Counted from the stretch's first letter, positions 17,965-27,552 are shown. The stretch: 64,000 nt of DNA from Pseudopontixanthobacter vadosimaris (GCF_012979275.1 NZ_JABASZ010000032.1:1-64000), one strand, 5' to 3'. Made by a program: numbers and translations. The notes: generated by a model from the letters alone, not told the origin.

Positions 17965-19401
17965 ATGTTACCGCAAGTCATCATCATCGGGCGGCCCAAT
18001 GTCGGCAAGTCCACCCTGTTCAACCGGCTGGTGGGGAAGAAGCTGGCGCTGGTCGACGATCAGCCCGGCGTCACGCGCGACCGGCGCGCCGGCGATGCCG
18101 AGATCGCGGGGTTGAAGTTCCAGATCGTCGACACTGCCGGCTGGGAAGATGATGATGCCGCCTCGCTGCCCGGACGGATGCGCCAGCAGACGGAGATGAG
18201 CCTTGCCGGTGCGGATGTCGCCCTGATGGTGGTGGACTCACGCGCCGGGATAACCACGCTTGATCAGGAAATCGCGCTCTGGCTGCGGCAGCAGGAAGTG
18301 CCGGTCGTGCTGGTGGCGAACAAGGCCGAAGGGCGCGGCGCCCTGCCCGGCATTTACGAGTGTTTCCAGCTTGGCTTTGGCGACCCCGTGCCGGTATCGG
18401 CGGAACATGGCGACGGCATCGCCGATCTGTTCGATTCGCTTTGGCCCATTCTTGGCGAAGGCGAGAAACTGCGCGAAGCGGCCGAGGCCATTGCGAAGCA
18501 GGAAGCGAAGATCGCCCGGCAGCACGCCCGCGATGCCGCCGAAGACCTTGGCGAGGAATATGTCGAGGAGATAGTCGCCGGGCCGCTGAAGCTGGCCATC
18601 GTCGGTCGTCCGAACGCGGGCAAGTCCACGCTCATCAACCGACTGCTGGATGAAGAACGCCTGCTGACCGGGCCGGAAGCCGGCATCACCCGCGATTCGA
18701 TTGCCATCGACTGGCAATGGCACGATCCCAAGGCGGACGAAGCTCGCGAAATCCGCCTGATCGACACGGCAGGCATTCGCAAGAAGTCCCGCATAACGGA
18801 CAAGCTGGAGAAGATGGCCGTCAGCGATGCACGCCATGCCATCGATTTCGCCGAGGTTGTCGTATTGCTGCTCGACGCCACGCAGGGCCTTGAACATCAG
18901 GATCTGAAAATCGCCTCCATGGTGCTGGAGGAAGGGCGCGCCCTGATGGTGGCGATCAACAAATGGGATATTGCCGAAGACGCCAGCGGCCTCTTCAACG
19001 GCATCCGCCATGCGCTGGACGAAGGGCTGGCGCAGGTGAAGGGTGTGCCGCTGTTCGCCGTCTCGGCACGCACCGGCAAGGGGCTGGACACGATGCTGTC
19101 CGCCGCGTTCGAAATTCGCGAAAGCTGGTCCAGGCGCGTGCCCACCGCCGCGCTGAACCGCTGGTTCGACGATGCGCTGGAGGCAAATCCGCCGCCCGCG
19201 CCCAAGGGCCGGCGGATCAAGCTGCGCTACATAACGCAGGTCGGCACGCGTCCGCCCCGCTTCGTGATCTTCGGCACGAGGCTGGACGCTTTGCCTACCA
19301 GTTACGAACGCTACCTGGTCAACGGTATCCGCCGTGAACTGGGGTTCGAGGCCGTGCCGGTGCGCGTGAACCTGAAGAGCCCGAAGAACCCCTTTGTCTG
19401 A
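17965..19401 (+). CDS. der: Ribosome-assembly GTPase Der (EngA)
   Basis: A 478-residue tandem GTPase. G-domain 1 has GRPNVGKST (about residues 9-17) and NKAEG; G-domain 2 has GRPNAGKST and NKWD. A C-terminal KH-like domain carries RIKLRYITQVGTRPPRFVIFGT. It acts in 50S ribosome maturation in the cytosol. MLPQVIIIG is the usual family start; an in-frame ATG 24 bp upstream (17941) is less likely. Confidence 0.97.
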   Translation: MLPQVIIIGRPNVGKSTLFNRLVGKKLALVDDQPGVTRDRRAGDAEIAGLKFQIVDTAGWEDDDAASLPGRMRQQTEMSLAGADVALMVVDSRAGITTLDQEIALWLRQQEVPVVLVANKAEGRGALPGIYECFQLGFGDPVPVSAEHGDGIADLFDSLWPILGEGEKLREAAEAIAKQEAKIARQHARDAAEDLGEEYVEEIVAGPLKLAIVGRPNAGKSTLINRLLDEERLLTGPEAGITRDSIAIDWQWHDPKADEAREIRLIDTAGIRKKSRITDKLEKMAVSDARHAIDFAEVVVLLLDATQGLEHQDLKIASMVLEEGRALMVAINKWDIAEDASGLFNGIRHALDEGLAQVKGVPLFAVSARTGKGLDTMLSAAFEIRESWSRRVPTAALNRWFDDALEANPPPAPKGRRIKLRYITQVGTRPPRFVIFGTRLDALPTSYERYLVNGIRRELGFEAVPVRVNLKSPKNPFV

Positions 19402-19411
19402 ATTTCACGCC

Positions 19412-19933
19412 ATGATTGTCGCAATTCTTGCTGCGGATGCGGACCTCACCACGACCCTGATCGAACGCACATCCAGTACGGTGCGCGTTCAGCAGATTCT
19501 GCAACTGTCGCTCGCGCCGGTGTTTCTGCTGGCGGCGATCGGCGCTGTGCTGAACGTGATGAACACGCGGCTGATCTGGATCGTCGAAAGGGTAAACCGG
19601 ATCGAGGAAGCGGAAGACGCAGGCGGCGGGGGCCGTGAATCGGAAGAGCTTCCAGCTCTTCGGCAGCGTCGCTATCTGGCGCAGGCGGCGGTCAACCTGT
19701 CCACGGCGGCGGCCCTGACCATCTGCCTTGTCGTCGCGCTGCTGTTCATCAGCGCCTTCATCCGCCCGCAGATCGGCACCTGGGTCGCGGCGGCCTGGAT
19801 TGTTACCATGGCGCAGCTGGTGGTGGCGCTGCTGCTGTTTCTGCTGGAAACACGCGCCGCCATCACCTCTCCGCGCGAACGTCGCCAGATCTCGCGCGAC
19901 ATCCTCAAGCGCCGTCGCGACCGCCGGGATTGA
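19412..19933 (+). CDS. DUF2721 membrane protein
   Basis: A 173-residue protein with three hydrophobic segments matching DUF2721: QILQLSLAPVFLLAAIGAVLNVMNTR, LSTAAALTICLVVALLFISAF and AAWIVTMAQLVVALLLFLLE. The family function is unknown. An alternative TTG start at 19394 would overlap the der stop. The final 29 bp overlap the convergent DUF418 gene. Confidence 0.78.
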   Translation: MIVAILAADADLTTTLIERTSSTVRVQQILQLSLAPVFLLAAIGAVLNVMNTRLIWIVERVNRIEEAEDAGGGGRESEELPALRQRRYLAQAAVNLSTAAALTICLVVALLFISAFIRPQIGTWVAAAWIVTMAQLVVALLLFLLETRAAITSPRERRQISRDILKRRRDRRD

Positions 19934-21251
19934 CTGGGCCCCGCCGCAGGGCAAACACACGGCCATAGGTCAGGCAGCGCCACAGCCATTCCAGCGGCCC
20001 GTAACGGAACCGCGCCAGCCACGGTTCGGAACCAGCGAGCATGATCGCCCAGGCGAGCAGGACGACCACATACAGGCCCGCGCGGTCCAGCCTGCCGAAC
20101 AGATCGCACAACTGGCCGTGGAACACCGGCATCATCACGACCGATGTACCGATGTAATTGGTGAACGCCATTCGCCCGGCAGCGGAAAGGCGGCGGCCGA
20201 GCCATCCCGTGGCCGTCGGCGCCCATAGGGCGAGCAGGGCCGCCATCCCCAGCGCCATCGGCAGCTGCCCCCATCTGCTGAGGCCGATATAGGCGAATAT
20301 CGCGGCGAAATAGCCGAAGCCGGTGGCCTTGACCCAGAGGCCGAAGGCCAGCGTCAGCGCCCCGCCCCCCAGCAGCCCCGCCCAGCCCCACCTTCGCTGC
20401 TTTACAGGATCGAATCCGCCGGTGAACAGGCCGAGCCGGTACAGGCCCATGCCGATCAGGATCAGCGGCAGCGTTTCCAGCGCCGTCAGCCACAATTCGC
20501 TGCCGATATCGCCAAGATGACCGCTGAAATTATGCTCGACATATGTGCCATAGCTGCCGTCCAGCACGATGGCCGCATCGCGGGCGCTTTCCTCGATCTC
20601 GCTGGCCTTGGATGCCAGCATCATGGCGCGGCCATCTGCCAGCGCCGCACCCGCGCCGGCCTCTGTTCCGCCCATGACATACATCGATGCACCCATGGCC
20701 GTCATGATCAGCGCACCGGCAAGGAACCCCATCAGACCGACGATCACCTGCGTCTTCGCATCCCAGCCGATGCACAGCAGGGCAACGAGGCCCCAGATGG
20801 CATAGAGCGTCAGAATATCGCCGCGCCAGATGAACAGGAAATGGGAGAGGCCGAACAGCAGCAGAAAGAACAGGCGCCGTGCCTGCAACCAGCGCGATGC
20901 TCCGCGCTCCTTCGCCCTGTCGACGAACAGCACCATGCCCGCCCCGAACAGCAGCGTGAACAGGGCACGCATCTTGCCATCGATCAGCGTGAACTGCGCC
21001 AGCCATAGATAGTCCGAGCCGGGGCCGTGCTCCACCATGAATGCGGGCGGCCAGATATAGGCCACCCAGGGCTGGCCGAATGCGACGATATTGGCCAGCA
21101 GGATGCCGAGCACGGCGATGCCGCGGATGAAATCCAGGCTGGCGATGCGCGGCTGCCCGGTTCTGGACAGGGGCATGGGCTGCATGATGTTGCCCGGAAC
21201 GCCGGCCCGCGATTTATCCACATCGCGATCACTGCTGCCTGCTTCGACCAT
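19905..21251 (-). CDS. DUF418 multi-pass membrane protein
   Basis: A 448-residue protein with about ten transmembrane helices. It has the DUF418 signatures RIASLDFIRGIAVLGILLANI near the N-terminus and AGRMAFTNYIGTSVVM plus GPLEWLWRCLTYG near the C-terminus. The family is related to acyltransferase-3-like membrane proteins; substrates are unknown. The start at 21251 is supported by GGGGGA just upstream; ATG 21185 is a shorter alternative. The 3' end overlaps the convergent DUF2721 gene. Confidence 0.85.
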   Translation of the reverse strand: MVEAGSSDRDVDKSRAGVPGNIMQPMPLSRTGQPRIASLDFIRGIAVLGILLANIVAFGQPWVAYIWPPAFMVEHGPGSDYLWLAQFTLIDGKMRALFTLLFGAGMVLFVDRAKERGASRWLQARRLFFLLLFGLSHFLFIWRGDILTLYAIWGLVALLCIGWDAKTQVIVGLMGFLAGALIMTAMGASMYVMGGTEAGAGAALADGRAMMLASKASEIEESARDAAIVLDGSYGTYVEHNFSGHLGDIGSELWLTALETLPLILIGMGLYRLGLFTGGFDPVKQRRWGWAGLLGGGALTLAFGLWVKATGFGYFAAIFAYIGLSRWGQLPMALGMAALLALWAPTATGWLGRRLSAAGRMAFTNYIGTSVVMMPVFHGQLCDLFGRLDRAGLYVVVLLAWAIMLAGSEPWLARFRYGPLEWLWRCLTYGRVFALRRGPVNPGGRDGA

Positions 21252-21326
21252 CCAATCCCCCGTTTCCGGCCACTGCACTAGCAGATAGCGGCAGTAACGG
21301 CAGAGTTTTCGCTCATGCAGCAGCGC

Positions 21327-22616
21327 CTATCCGGTGACGAGGCAATCCTGTCCCGCGCGCTTCAGCGCCGTGCAGGCGGCGGCGGCATCTGCCTGCGTGG
21401 CGAAGCCGCCTGCCTGCAGCCGCGTGATCCGCCCTGCCGGCACGAGAATGCGCTCGGTTCCTGCAAGTTCAGGCCGCGAGGACAGACGATCCCAAAGCCG
21501 CTCCGCACTTCCATCGACAGAGAATGCGCCGAGCTGGACCCGCCATCGGCCGGCACGGGTCGGACGTGCCGCCGGCTTTTCTGCAGCGGGAGGTGCGGGA
21601 GGCGTGGTGGCGGCGAAATCCGGCAGGGACAGCACCGGCGCAGGCGCGGTCGGGGGAATGTCTCGGATAGGCACGGGGGGGGACGAACCCTCCGGCAGCA
21701 GCGCCTGCACGGGAACCGGATAGGCCGGCCCGCGCGTGCCATCCGCTCCGGCCCGTGCGGGGTCATGCACGCCGGCCGCCTTTGCCGCCTCGGCAACCGC
21801 GCGCCTTGCATCGGTCACGTCCGGAGCCGTGGTGGCCACACCGGTGCCAGTCGGCGCGGACGGTGCCATGCGCCCCTGGCCCAAGGCAAGATCGACGGCG
21901 GCAAGCTGGATATTGCGCCGAGAATCGGAGTCGCTGCGCAATTTCTCGGCGAGTAGCTGCGCCTGCTGGCGCTGCTCCAGCGGGATATGACTGTCCATCT
22001 GCGCGATGGCCGATGTGGCCTGCGGCAGACCGGCGGCATTCGCATTGGTCAGCAGGGCATAGGCCCGGACCCAGTCGCGGGATACGAGATCGCCATTAAA
22101 ATGTGCCACGCCCAGCAAATATTGCGCGCGCGGATCACCGCGGTCTGCCGCTGCCTGTACATAGGGCAGCGCGGCCTTGCGCCGCCCGTCCTGAAACATC
22201 AGCAGCCCGTAATTGTCGGCGGCCTGGATGTGGCCCTGCGCCGCCGCCTGCGCGTACAGGCGTTCGGCCATATCCATATTCGCCGTGACACCCCGGCCGA
22301 GGCGATAGGCCTGCGCCATATTGAACTGCGCGTCAGCATCGCCCGCGTCTGCCGGCCCTCGCCAGATGGCGACTGCAGCGCCATAATCACCGGCGCTCCA
22401 CGCATCCACCCCGCGCTTGACAGTCTCGCTCTGCATGACGGCATTGCTTCCACCCTGCGCCAGGATTTCCGGGGCTACCGCGCCCAAAAGACCGGCCAGC
22501 AGCAATGCTGCCGTCAAGCGGGCAGCGATCGGGCGAGCCGCCCTGCGGTGCCCGCGGCGGGCATTTGCCTCACCTCCTGCTGGAAGTTCGGGAAAGGGTC
22601 CGTCGGTTCTGCTCAT
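21327..22616 (-). CDS. Sel1-repeat / SPOR-domain envelope protein
   Basis: A 429-residue protein with a cytosolic start and a hydrophobic signal/anchor (about residues 32-52). At least four Sel1/TPR-like repeats follow (GDADAQFNMAQAYRLGRGV, GHIQAADNYGLLMFQDG, GDPRAQYLLGVAHFNGD), then a Pro/Ala-rich linker. It ends in a SPOR domain (WRVQLGAFSVDGSAERLWDRL to the end). SPOR domains bind glycan strands stripped of stem peptides at division septa. The start MSRTDGP is used; upstream codons lie in the intergenic region. It is divergent from the parA-like gene. Confidence 0.82.
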   Translation of the reverse strand: MSRTDGPFPELPAGGEANARRGHRRAARPIAARLTAALLLAGLLGAVAPEILAQGGSNAVMQSETVKRGVDAWSAGDYGAAVAIWRGPADAGDADAQFNMAQAYRLGRGVTANMDMAERLYAQAAAQGHIQAADNYGLLMFQDGRRKAALPYVQAAADRGDPRAQYLLGVAHFNGDLVSRDWVRAYALLTNANAAGLPQATSAIAQMDSHIPLEQRQQAQLLAEKLRSDSDSRRNIQLAAVDLALGQGRMAPSAPTGTGVATTAPDVTDARRAVAEAAKAAGVHDPARAGADGTRGPAYPVPVQALLPEGSSPPVPIRDIPPTAPAPVLSLPDFAATTPPAPPAAEKPAARPTRAGRWRVQLGAFSVDGSAERLWDRLSSRPELAGTERILVPAGRITRLQAGGFATQADAAAACTALKRAGQDCLVTG

Positions 22617-22927
22617 ATCGCCCACCTGTCGTTCTCTGCCGAGCCGCAAACGGCCCCTGACGCGGTACTTCTTAATGAATGCAGTGTTAGCAAAGAGTTT
22701 CCTTCGGAACAAAACACGGCCTCGCCTGCCCTGCAACCGTCATGCGGCCGGTGCGGCTGCGCCAGTCAGGGCCGGACTTCAGGGCGGGACTGTCGCCGGA
22801 ACCCGAATAGCGCCTTAACCCTAAATTAGGGGTATCCTGTGCATCAGTGGCTGGCGGGCCCCGGTGACGAGGTCCGTTTCAGGGTTTCACACGGTTTATC
22901 CGGCAATCAAATCAGGGGGACCAGTCC
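22617..22927. promoter_or_regulatory. Divergent intergenic region upstream of the SPOR and ParA-like genes
   Basis: 311 bp without a convincing gene. It must hold the promoters of both divergent genes. The only clear elements are the CtrA-like TTAA-N7-TTAG at 22815-22829 and the overlapping perfect palindrome CCCTAAATTAGGG (22819-22831). Confidence 0.5.
22815..22829 (+). promoter_or_regulatory. CtrA-like box
   Basis: TTAA, seven bases (CCCTAAA), then TTAG: one mismatch from the alphaproteobacterial CtrA consensus TTAA-N7-TTAA. It lies about 100 bp upstream of the ParA-like gene and overlaps a 13-bp palindrome that may instead be another operator. Confidence 0.35.
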
Positions 22928-23662
22928 GTGCGTGTACTGGCATTGGCATCGCAAAAAGGTGGATCGGGCAAGACCACCCTGTCCGGGCATCTGGCGGTTC
23001 AGGCGCAACGCGCCGGCGCGGGTCCGGTCGTTCTGATCGACATCGATCCGCAAGGTTCGCTGGCGGATTGGTGGAACGAGCGTGAGGCGGAATACCCGGC
23101 CTTCGCACAGACCACAGTCGCAAGATTGGCAAACGATCTGCAGATCCTGCGCCAGCAGGGCTTCAAGCTGGCAGTCATCGACACGCCCCCTGCCATCACC
23201 ATGGCCATCCAGTCGGTCATCGGCGTGGCCGAACTGATCGTGGTTCCCACTCGCCCCAGCCCGCACGATCTGCGGGCCGTCGGCGCCACGGTCGACCTTT
23301 GCGAACGTGCCGGCAAACCGCTGGTCTTCGTGGTGAATGCCGCGACGCCCAAGGCCAAGATCACGTCCGAAGCGGCAGTGGCGCTGTCGCAGCACGGCAC
23401 GGTCGCACCCATTACGCTTCATCACCGCACCGATTTCGCTGCCAGCATGATCGACGGGCGCACCGTCATGGAAGTGGACCCGAACAGCCGCAGCGCAAAC
23501 GAAGTCACGGCGTTGTGGGGTTACATCTACGACCGGCTTGAAAAGAACTTCCGCCGCACGGTCTTCGCAGCGCCCGGCGGCATGCATCAGGTATCCGGCG
23601 CCGTTCGCAACGCCGGAACCCACCGGCCCGCAGGCGGCTTCGGCCGCCGGGTCGCCCAGTAG
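22928..23662 (+). CDS. ParA/MinD-family ATPase
   Basis: A 244-residue deviant-Walker ATPase. It has KGGSGKTT at residues 10-17, the DIDPQGSLADWW switch and VIDTPP (Walker B). The start is GTG 22928. It is an orphan ParA without an adjacent ParB; the next gene has a ribbon-helix-helix-like C-terminus and the one after is a SPOR lipoprotein. That layout fits ParA-like positioning of an envelope or division factor rather than chromosome segregation. The tail after residue 205 is basic and low-complexity. Confidence 0.9.
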   Translation: MRVLALASQKGGSGKTTLSGHLAVQAQRAGAGPVVLIDIDPQGSLADWWNEREAEYPAFAQTTVARLANDLQILRQQGFKLAVIDTPPAITMAIQSVIGVAELIVVPTRPSPHDLRAVGATVDLCERAGKPLVFVVNAATPKAKITSEAAVALSQHGTVAPITLHHRTDFAASMIDGRTVMEVDPNSRSANEVTALWGYIYDRLEKNFRRTVFAAPGGMHQVSGAVRNAGTHRPAGGFGRRVAQ

Positions 23663-23703
23663 CATCGCGGAAGCCGCGGAACCCCCGCACAGGAACGCAT
23701 ATC

Positions 23704-24387
23704 ATGTCGGAAGCCAGTTTCGCCTCTCTCAGCCCGACGCTGCTTGCCCGCAAGGGCGGCGCACGGCCGGCCATGCGCCCGCAGCTCACACCCCTCATTC
23801 CGGGCCGCCCGGCCAATCTGGAGGATCTGGGCTGGAACGACATGGGCGATCAGGACGACGATGCACAAAGCGAGAGCGAAGTCGTCCAGCTGACCCCTGC
23901 CCCCGCCAATCCCGAAGCCGAGGCGGAAGCCCGCGCGAACGATCGCGAGGCCGATGCGGCTCTCGCAGACAAGCGGGCGAAGAACACGCCCCCTGCCGTC
24001 CACCGGCAGCGGGATGAGATCGCCGCCCGCATCAATGCCGCAGAAGCTTTGCCGAAAACCCCGGCTGCTCAGGCAGCGTCACCTGCCCCGCAAGAGCCTG
24101 CACCGGTGAACGGGCGCAGCGAAGCCGCCGACCTGCCCAGGAACGCTTCGGCGGTGCTTTGCAGTGTCAGGCCTGCTCCGTCGCGCCAGTCGGCGGCATC
24201 GCGCGGGAAGCGCGCCGCCTTCACCCTGCGCCTGGATGCCGAACGCCATCTGAAGCTGCGTCTGGCCAGCACGATCACCAATTGCAGCGCCCAGCAGATC
24301 GTCACCGACGCGCTGGATGCCATGCTGGGCGACATGCCCGAACTCGATACTCTGGCCGCGCAGTTGCAGCGGCACAACAAGCCATGA
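23704..24387 (+). CDS. Hypothetical protein with RHH-like C-terminus
   Basis: A 227-residue protein lying between the ParA-like ATPase and a SPOR lipoprotein. Residues 1-165 are Ala/Pro/Glu-rich and probably disordered. Residues about 168-225 (RAAFTLRLDAERHLKLRL, then SAQQIVTDALDAML) look like a strand followed by two helices, as in ribbon-helix-helix or plasmid CopG/ParG-type proteins. It may be the ParA partner. Its stop overlaps the first possible ATG of the next gene (ATGA). Confidence 0.6.
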   Translation: MSEASFASLSPTLLARKGGARPAMRPQLTPLIPGRPANLEDLGWNDMGDQDDDAQSESEVVQLTPAPANPEAEAEARANDREADAALADKRAKNTPPAVHRQRDEIAARINAAEALPKTPAAQAASPAPQEPAPVNGRSEAADLPRNASAVLCSVRPAPSRQSAASRGKRAAFTLRLDAERHLKLRLASTITNCSAQQIVTDALDAMLGDMPELDTLAAQLQRHNKP

Positions 24388-24398
24388 GGGGACAAGCC

Positions 24399-25805
24399 AT
24401 GACCGGAAGCAATCCGAAGACGCGCCGCATCGCGCTCGCGGCCACCACCGCACTGGCCTCCCTCGTCCTGAGTGGCTGCGCCACGGGCAGCGCACCCCGG
24501 GCCGATCTGTCGGCCAGCCACGCGCAGAAGGAACTGGCGAAAGGCAATCACGAAAAGGCGCTCGCCCATGCCGAGGCTGCCGTTCAGGCAGACCCCCGCA
24601 ACGCCGCCTATCGCATGGTTCTGGGCGCGGCCTATTTGGATGCGGGGCGGTTCGCATCGGCTGCGACCAGTTTCGAAGATGCGCTGGAACTGGGCGACGA
24701 TTCCGCCCGCACCGCGCTCAGCCTCGCCCTTGCCTATGTCGCGCAGGGCGAACAGCGCGCGGCGCTGGACCTGCTCGACGAGTGGGCTCCCGACATCGCC
24801 CCTGCCGATCTTGGCCTCGCCCTGGCACTGGCCGGAGAGCCCGACCGGGGCGTGCAGATCTTGGGCGATGCGCTGCGCGCCGGTGAGTCGACCGCGAAGC
24901 TGCGCCAGAATCTCGCCTATGCCTACGCGCTGCAAGGGAACTGGAGCGGTGCGCGGATCATGGCCGCAGAAGATGTCCCCGCCGGACAACTGGATGCGCG
25001 CATTGCCGAATGGGCGCGATCGGGCCGGCCCGACCAGGCGCATCTGCGCATCGCGAATGTCCTGCAGGTTCCGGTAATTGCCGATGCCGGTCAGCCGGCG
25101 GCGCTGGCGCTGTCGAACAATCCCGGTCCGCAGCAACTTGCGCAGGAGGCCGCCACGCAGATGGCGCAGGTGGCGCAGCCGGTCATTTCGGCAGGAACGG
25201 GCACTTCGCCGAGTAATAGAACCAGCCTTTCCTCCGGCAATATGGGCAGCATTCCGCAATATGTCGCAGCCCGTCCGGCCGCCGAGCTTCCACCGATCCC
25301 GGTGCACGCTGCTTCTCCGGCGGCCACACCCGTCGCGCCAGCGAAAATCAACGAAGGCGCGCGGTCCCTCACCCAGATGTCCGCACGGTCGCCGCAATTC
25401 ACCAAGGCTTCCGCCAGCAGCGAGGTGATGCAACCCGCGTCTGCCCGCCAGCCCTCCGCCAGACCTGCGCCGAAGCAGATCCAGCGCGCGGCCTCCGCCG
25501 CGCCTGCAGCCGGTGGCAGCCATCTGGTCCAGCTCGGCTCCTTCGGGAGCGAGGAACGCGCTCGCCGCGCCTGGGACATCTATGCCGACCGTTATCCCGA
25601 ACTGCGCAATCACGACATGGTCATCACCCGGGCGCTGGTACGCGGGAAACCATATTACCGCGTCTCTGCCGGTGGGCTGCGCCAGGCCGCCGCAGCTTCC
25701 ATGTGCGCCAGCGTCAAGGCATCCGGCCAAGGCTGCATCGCATGGGCAAAGGGCAATCCGCTGCCCGGCGCCATCGATCAGGGCGTCCGCATGGCACGCC
25801 GCTGA
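24399..25805 (+). CDS. TPR/SPOR-domain lipoprotein
   Basis: A 468-residue lipoprotein. The signal with lipobox LSGC ends near residue 25, followed by TPR-like repeats (residues about 40-190: NHEKALAHAEAAVQADPRNAA, SARTALSLALAYVAQGE). A long Ala/Pro linker leads to a C-terminal SPOR domain (HLVQLGSFGSEERARRAWDIYADRYPEL). It is likely in the outer or inner membrane facing the periplasm, binding denuded glycan. The start at 24399 is preferred for its GAGGGGA site; ATG 24384 overlaps the previous stop. Confidence 0.82.
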   Translation: MTGSNPKTRRIALAATTALASLVLSGCATGSAPRADLSASHAQKELAKGNHEKALAHAEAAVQADPRNAAYRMVLGAAYLDAGRFASAATSFEDALELGDDSARTALSLALAYVAQGEQRAALDLLDEWAPDIAPADLGLALALAGEPDRGVQILGDALRAGESTAKLRQNLAYAYALQGNWSGARIMAAEDVPAGQLDARIAEWARSGRPDQAHLRIANVLQVPVIADAGQPAALALSNNPGPQQLAQEAATQMAQVAQPVISAGTGTSPSNRTSLSSGNMGSIPQYVAARPAAELPPIPVHAASPAATPVAPAKINEGARSLTQMSARSPQFTKASASSEVMQPASARQPSARPAPKQIQRAASAAPAAGGSHLVQLGSFGSEERARRAWDIYADRYPELRNHDMVITRALVRGKPYYRVSAGGLRQAAAASMCASVKASGQGCIAWAKGNPLPGAIDQGVRMARR

Positions 25806-25958
25806 ACTGATACGAGCTCGAGAAATTACACGCGCCCAGCTCGCCAGCCAGCCGCCGCGGCGGGGCCGGCGCTGCCGGACATCGCCCTCACGCTCCTTGC
25901 CCCGAACTGCCGAATTGGCGATAGCGACTGCCTGTCTTCAATTGCGCAAAAAGATGCC

Positions 25959-26324
25959 ATGATGAACCCGACCGACCTCGAAGCCGCTTTCGGCCGCGTC
26001 ACTGACTACTGGTCGCCCAAGGTCGTGGGGCAGGTGAACGATCACCTGCTGAAAGTCGCCAAGCTGAAAGGGCAGTTCGTCTGGCACGCGCATGACGCGC
26101 AGGACGAATTGTTTCATGTGGTGAAGGGCGCGCTGCGGATCGAGTTCGAGGACCATGCGGTCGATCTGGCAGCAGGTCAGTTCCTGACTGTCCCGAAAGG
26201 CGTGCGCCACAATCCGGTGGCGGAGGAGGAATGCTGGGTGCTGCTGATCGAGCCTGCATCCACCCTGCATACCGGCGATGTGGACACGCCGATCAGCCGC
26301 AGTCTCGACGAACAGATGGCCTAG
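25959..26324 (+). CDS. Small cupin protein
   Basis: A 121-residue single-domain cupin. Metal-site motif 1 is FVWHAHDAQDELFHVVKGAL (two His, one Glu) and motif 2 is FLTVPKGVRHNPVAEE. Such single cupins are often isomerases, dioxygenases or sugar-binding proteins; the substrate is unknown. It starts at ATG 25959 and is convergent with the pyrC-like gene, whose stop is 2 bp away. Confidence 0.8.
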   Translation: MMNPTDLEAAFGRVTDYWSPKVVGQVNDHLLKVAKLKGQFVWHAHDAQDELFHVVKGALRIEFEDHAVDLAAGQFLTVPKGVRHNPVAEEECWVLLIEPASTLHTGDVDTPISRSLDEQMA

Positions 26325-26325
26325 C

Positions 26326-27552
26326 TCAGACTTTTACCCCGCCCTTGAACAGCGCCATGACCCGGCCTTGGGTCGGCTGCCCGTCGAAGGGCGTATTGCC
26401 AGCACGCGCTTCCATGCGGCGGCTGTCGACGATCCAGGGCTTGTCGGGATCGACGAGAGCGATGTCGGCCTCCGCGCCCGCGCGCAATTCGCCTGCATTT
26501 ACGCCAAGGATGCGCGCCGGATTGGCGGCAAGCAGCGCCGAGGCACGCGGCAGGTCGACTACGCCGTCACGCACCAGCGTCAGCACCATTGCCAGCAGGG
26601 TTTCCGCCCCCGCCATCCCTTCCGCCGCATCGGCAAAGGGCAGGCGCTTGTCCTCCGGCCCGCGAGGGTCGTGTCCGCTCGCGATCACGTCGATGGTGCC
26701 ATCGGCTATAGCTTCGCGCACCGCCTGGCGGTTGTCTTCCGACCGCAGCGGCGGGGACAGTCGCGCAAAGGTCCGGAAATCGCCCGTCGCAAGGTCCGAC
26801 AGTATGAAATGCGCAGGCGTGATACCCGCCGTGACCTTCAGCCCCCGCGCCTTGGCCTCGCGGACGCGGTCCAGCGCCGCGCGGGTGGTTACCTGGCGGA
26901 AGTGCAGGCGCCCGCCCGTCATTCCCGCCAAAGTGATATCGCGCATGACCGCCAGTTCCTCGGCCTGTTCAGGCGCGCCGGACAGGCCCATCCTCGTCGC
27001 CATCTCACCGGCGGTCGCGACCGCAGGACCCGACAGCGCCGCATCTTCTGCATGCGCGATCACGACGAGGTCCAGCATGGCGGCATATTGCAGCAGGCGC
27101 AGCATCATGCCCGAATCGGCGATCCAGCGGCGGCCCGTCGCGATGGCGCGGGCACCCGCCTCGCGCATCAGCGCCACTTCGGCCAGGCGTTCGCCTTCCA
27201 GCCCAACGGTCGCTGCGGCCAGAGGGTGGACCCATAGATCGGGCTTGCCGCTTTGTGCAGCGAAGCGGATGCGCGGCGGGAAGTCGAGCGGCGGATCCTG
27301 GTCCGGCATCAGGCCCGCACGGGTGATACCGCCGAAGTGAAACGCCGGCTTGTCGATCGAGAAGACGCCCAGATCGATCAGCCCCGGCATCACCAATCGG
27401 CCTTGCGCCGGAATGACCTCGTCACCGTCCTGCGGTTCGATATCGCCCAACGCGGCGATATGCCCATCGGCCATGCGCAGGGCGCCATCGACAACCCTGT
27501 CCGCCAGCACCAGCCGGCCACCTTCGACAAACACCGCCTGCGCCTGCTTCAT
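26326..27552 (-). CDS. Dihydroorotase-like protein, probably non-catalytic
   Basis: A 408-residue amidohydrolase of the PyrC type III fold, recognisable by [21 protein letters not shown] and [21 protein letters not shown]. The metal-binding HxH after GLIDL is missing (DLGVFSID replaces DLHVHLRE), and the usual DHAPH appears as SGHDPRG. These substitutions are those of the pseudo-dihydroorotases that stabilise aspartate carbamoyltransferase. The start at 27552 overlaps the pyrB stop in an ATGA, with GGAAA upstream. A structural role next to pyrB is inferred. Confidence 0.85.
   Translation of the reverse strand: MKQAQAVFVEGGRLVLADRVVDGALRMADGHIAALGDIEPQDGDEVIPAQGRLVMPGLIDLGVFSIDKPAFHFGGITRAGLMPDQDPPLDFPPRIRFAAQSGKPDLWVHPLAAATVGLEGERLAEVALMREAGARAIATGRRWIADSGMMLRLLQYAAMLDLVVIAHAEDAALSGPAVATAGEMATRMGLSGAPEQAEELAVMRDITLAGMTGGRLHFRQVTTRAALDRVREAKARGLKVTAGITPAHFILSDLATGDFRTFARLSPPLRSEDNRQAVREAIADGTIDVIASGHDPRGPEDKRLPFADAAEGMAGAETLLAMVLTLVRDGVVDLPRASALLAANPARILGVNAGELRAGAEADIALVDPDKPWIVDSRRMEARAGNTPFDGQPTQGRVMALFKGGVKV

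Noticed and set aside
22916-23662. ParA-like gene as chromosome partition parA
   Set aside because: No adjacent parB, gidA/gidB or parS-like sequence was seen; the SPOR context points to another positioned cargo.
24069-25730. 553-codon minus-strand open frame
   Set aside because: Antisense to the SPOR lipoprotein and RHH-like genes, which have signal, repeats and domain motifs; low-complexity Gly/Arg composition typical of a shadow.
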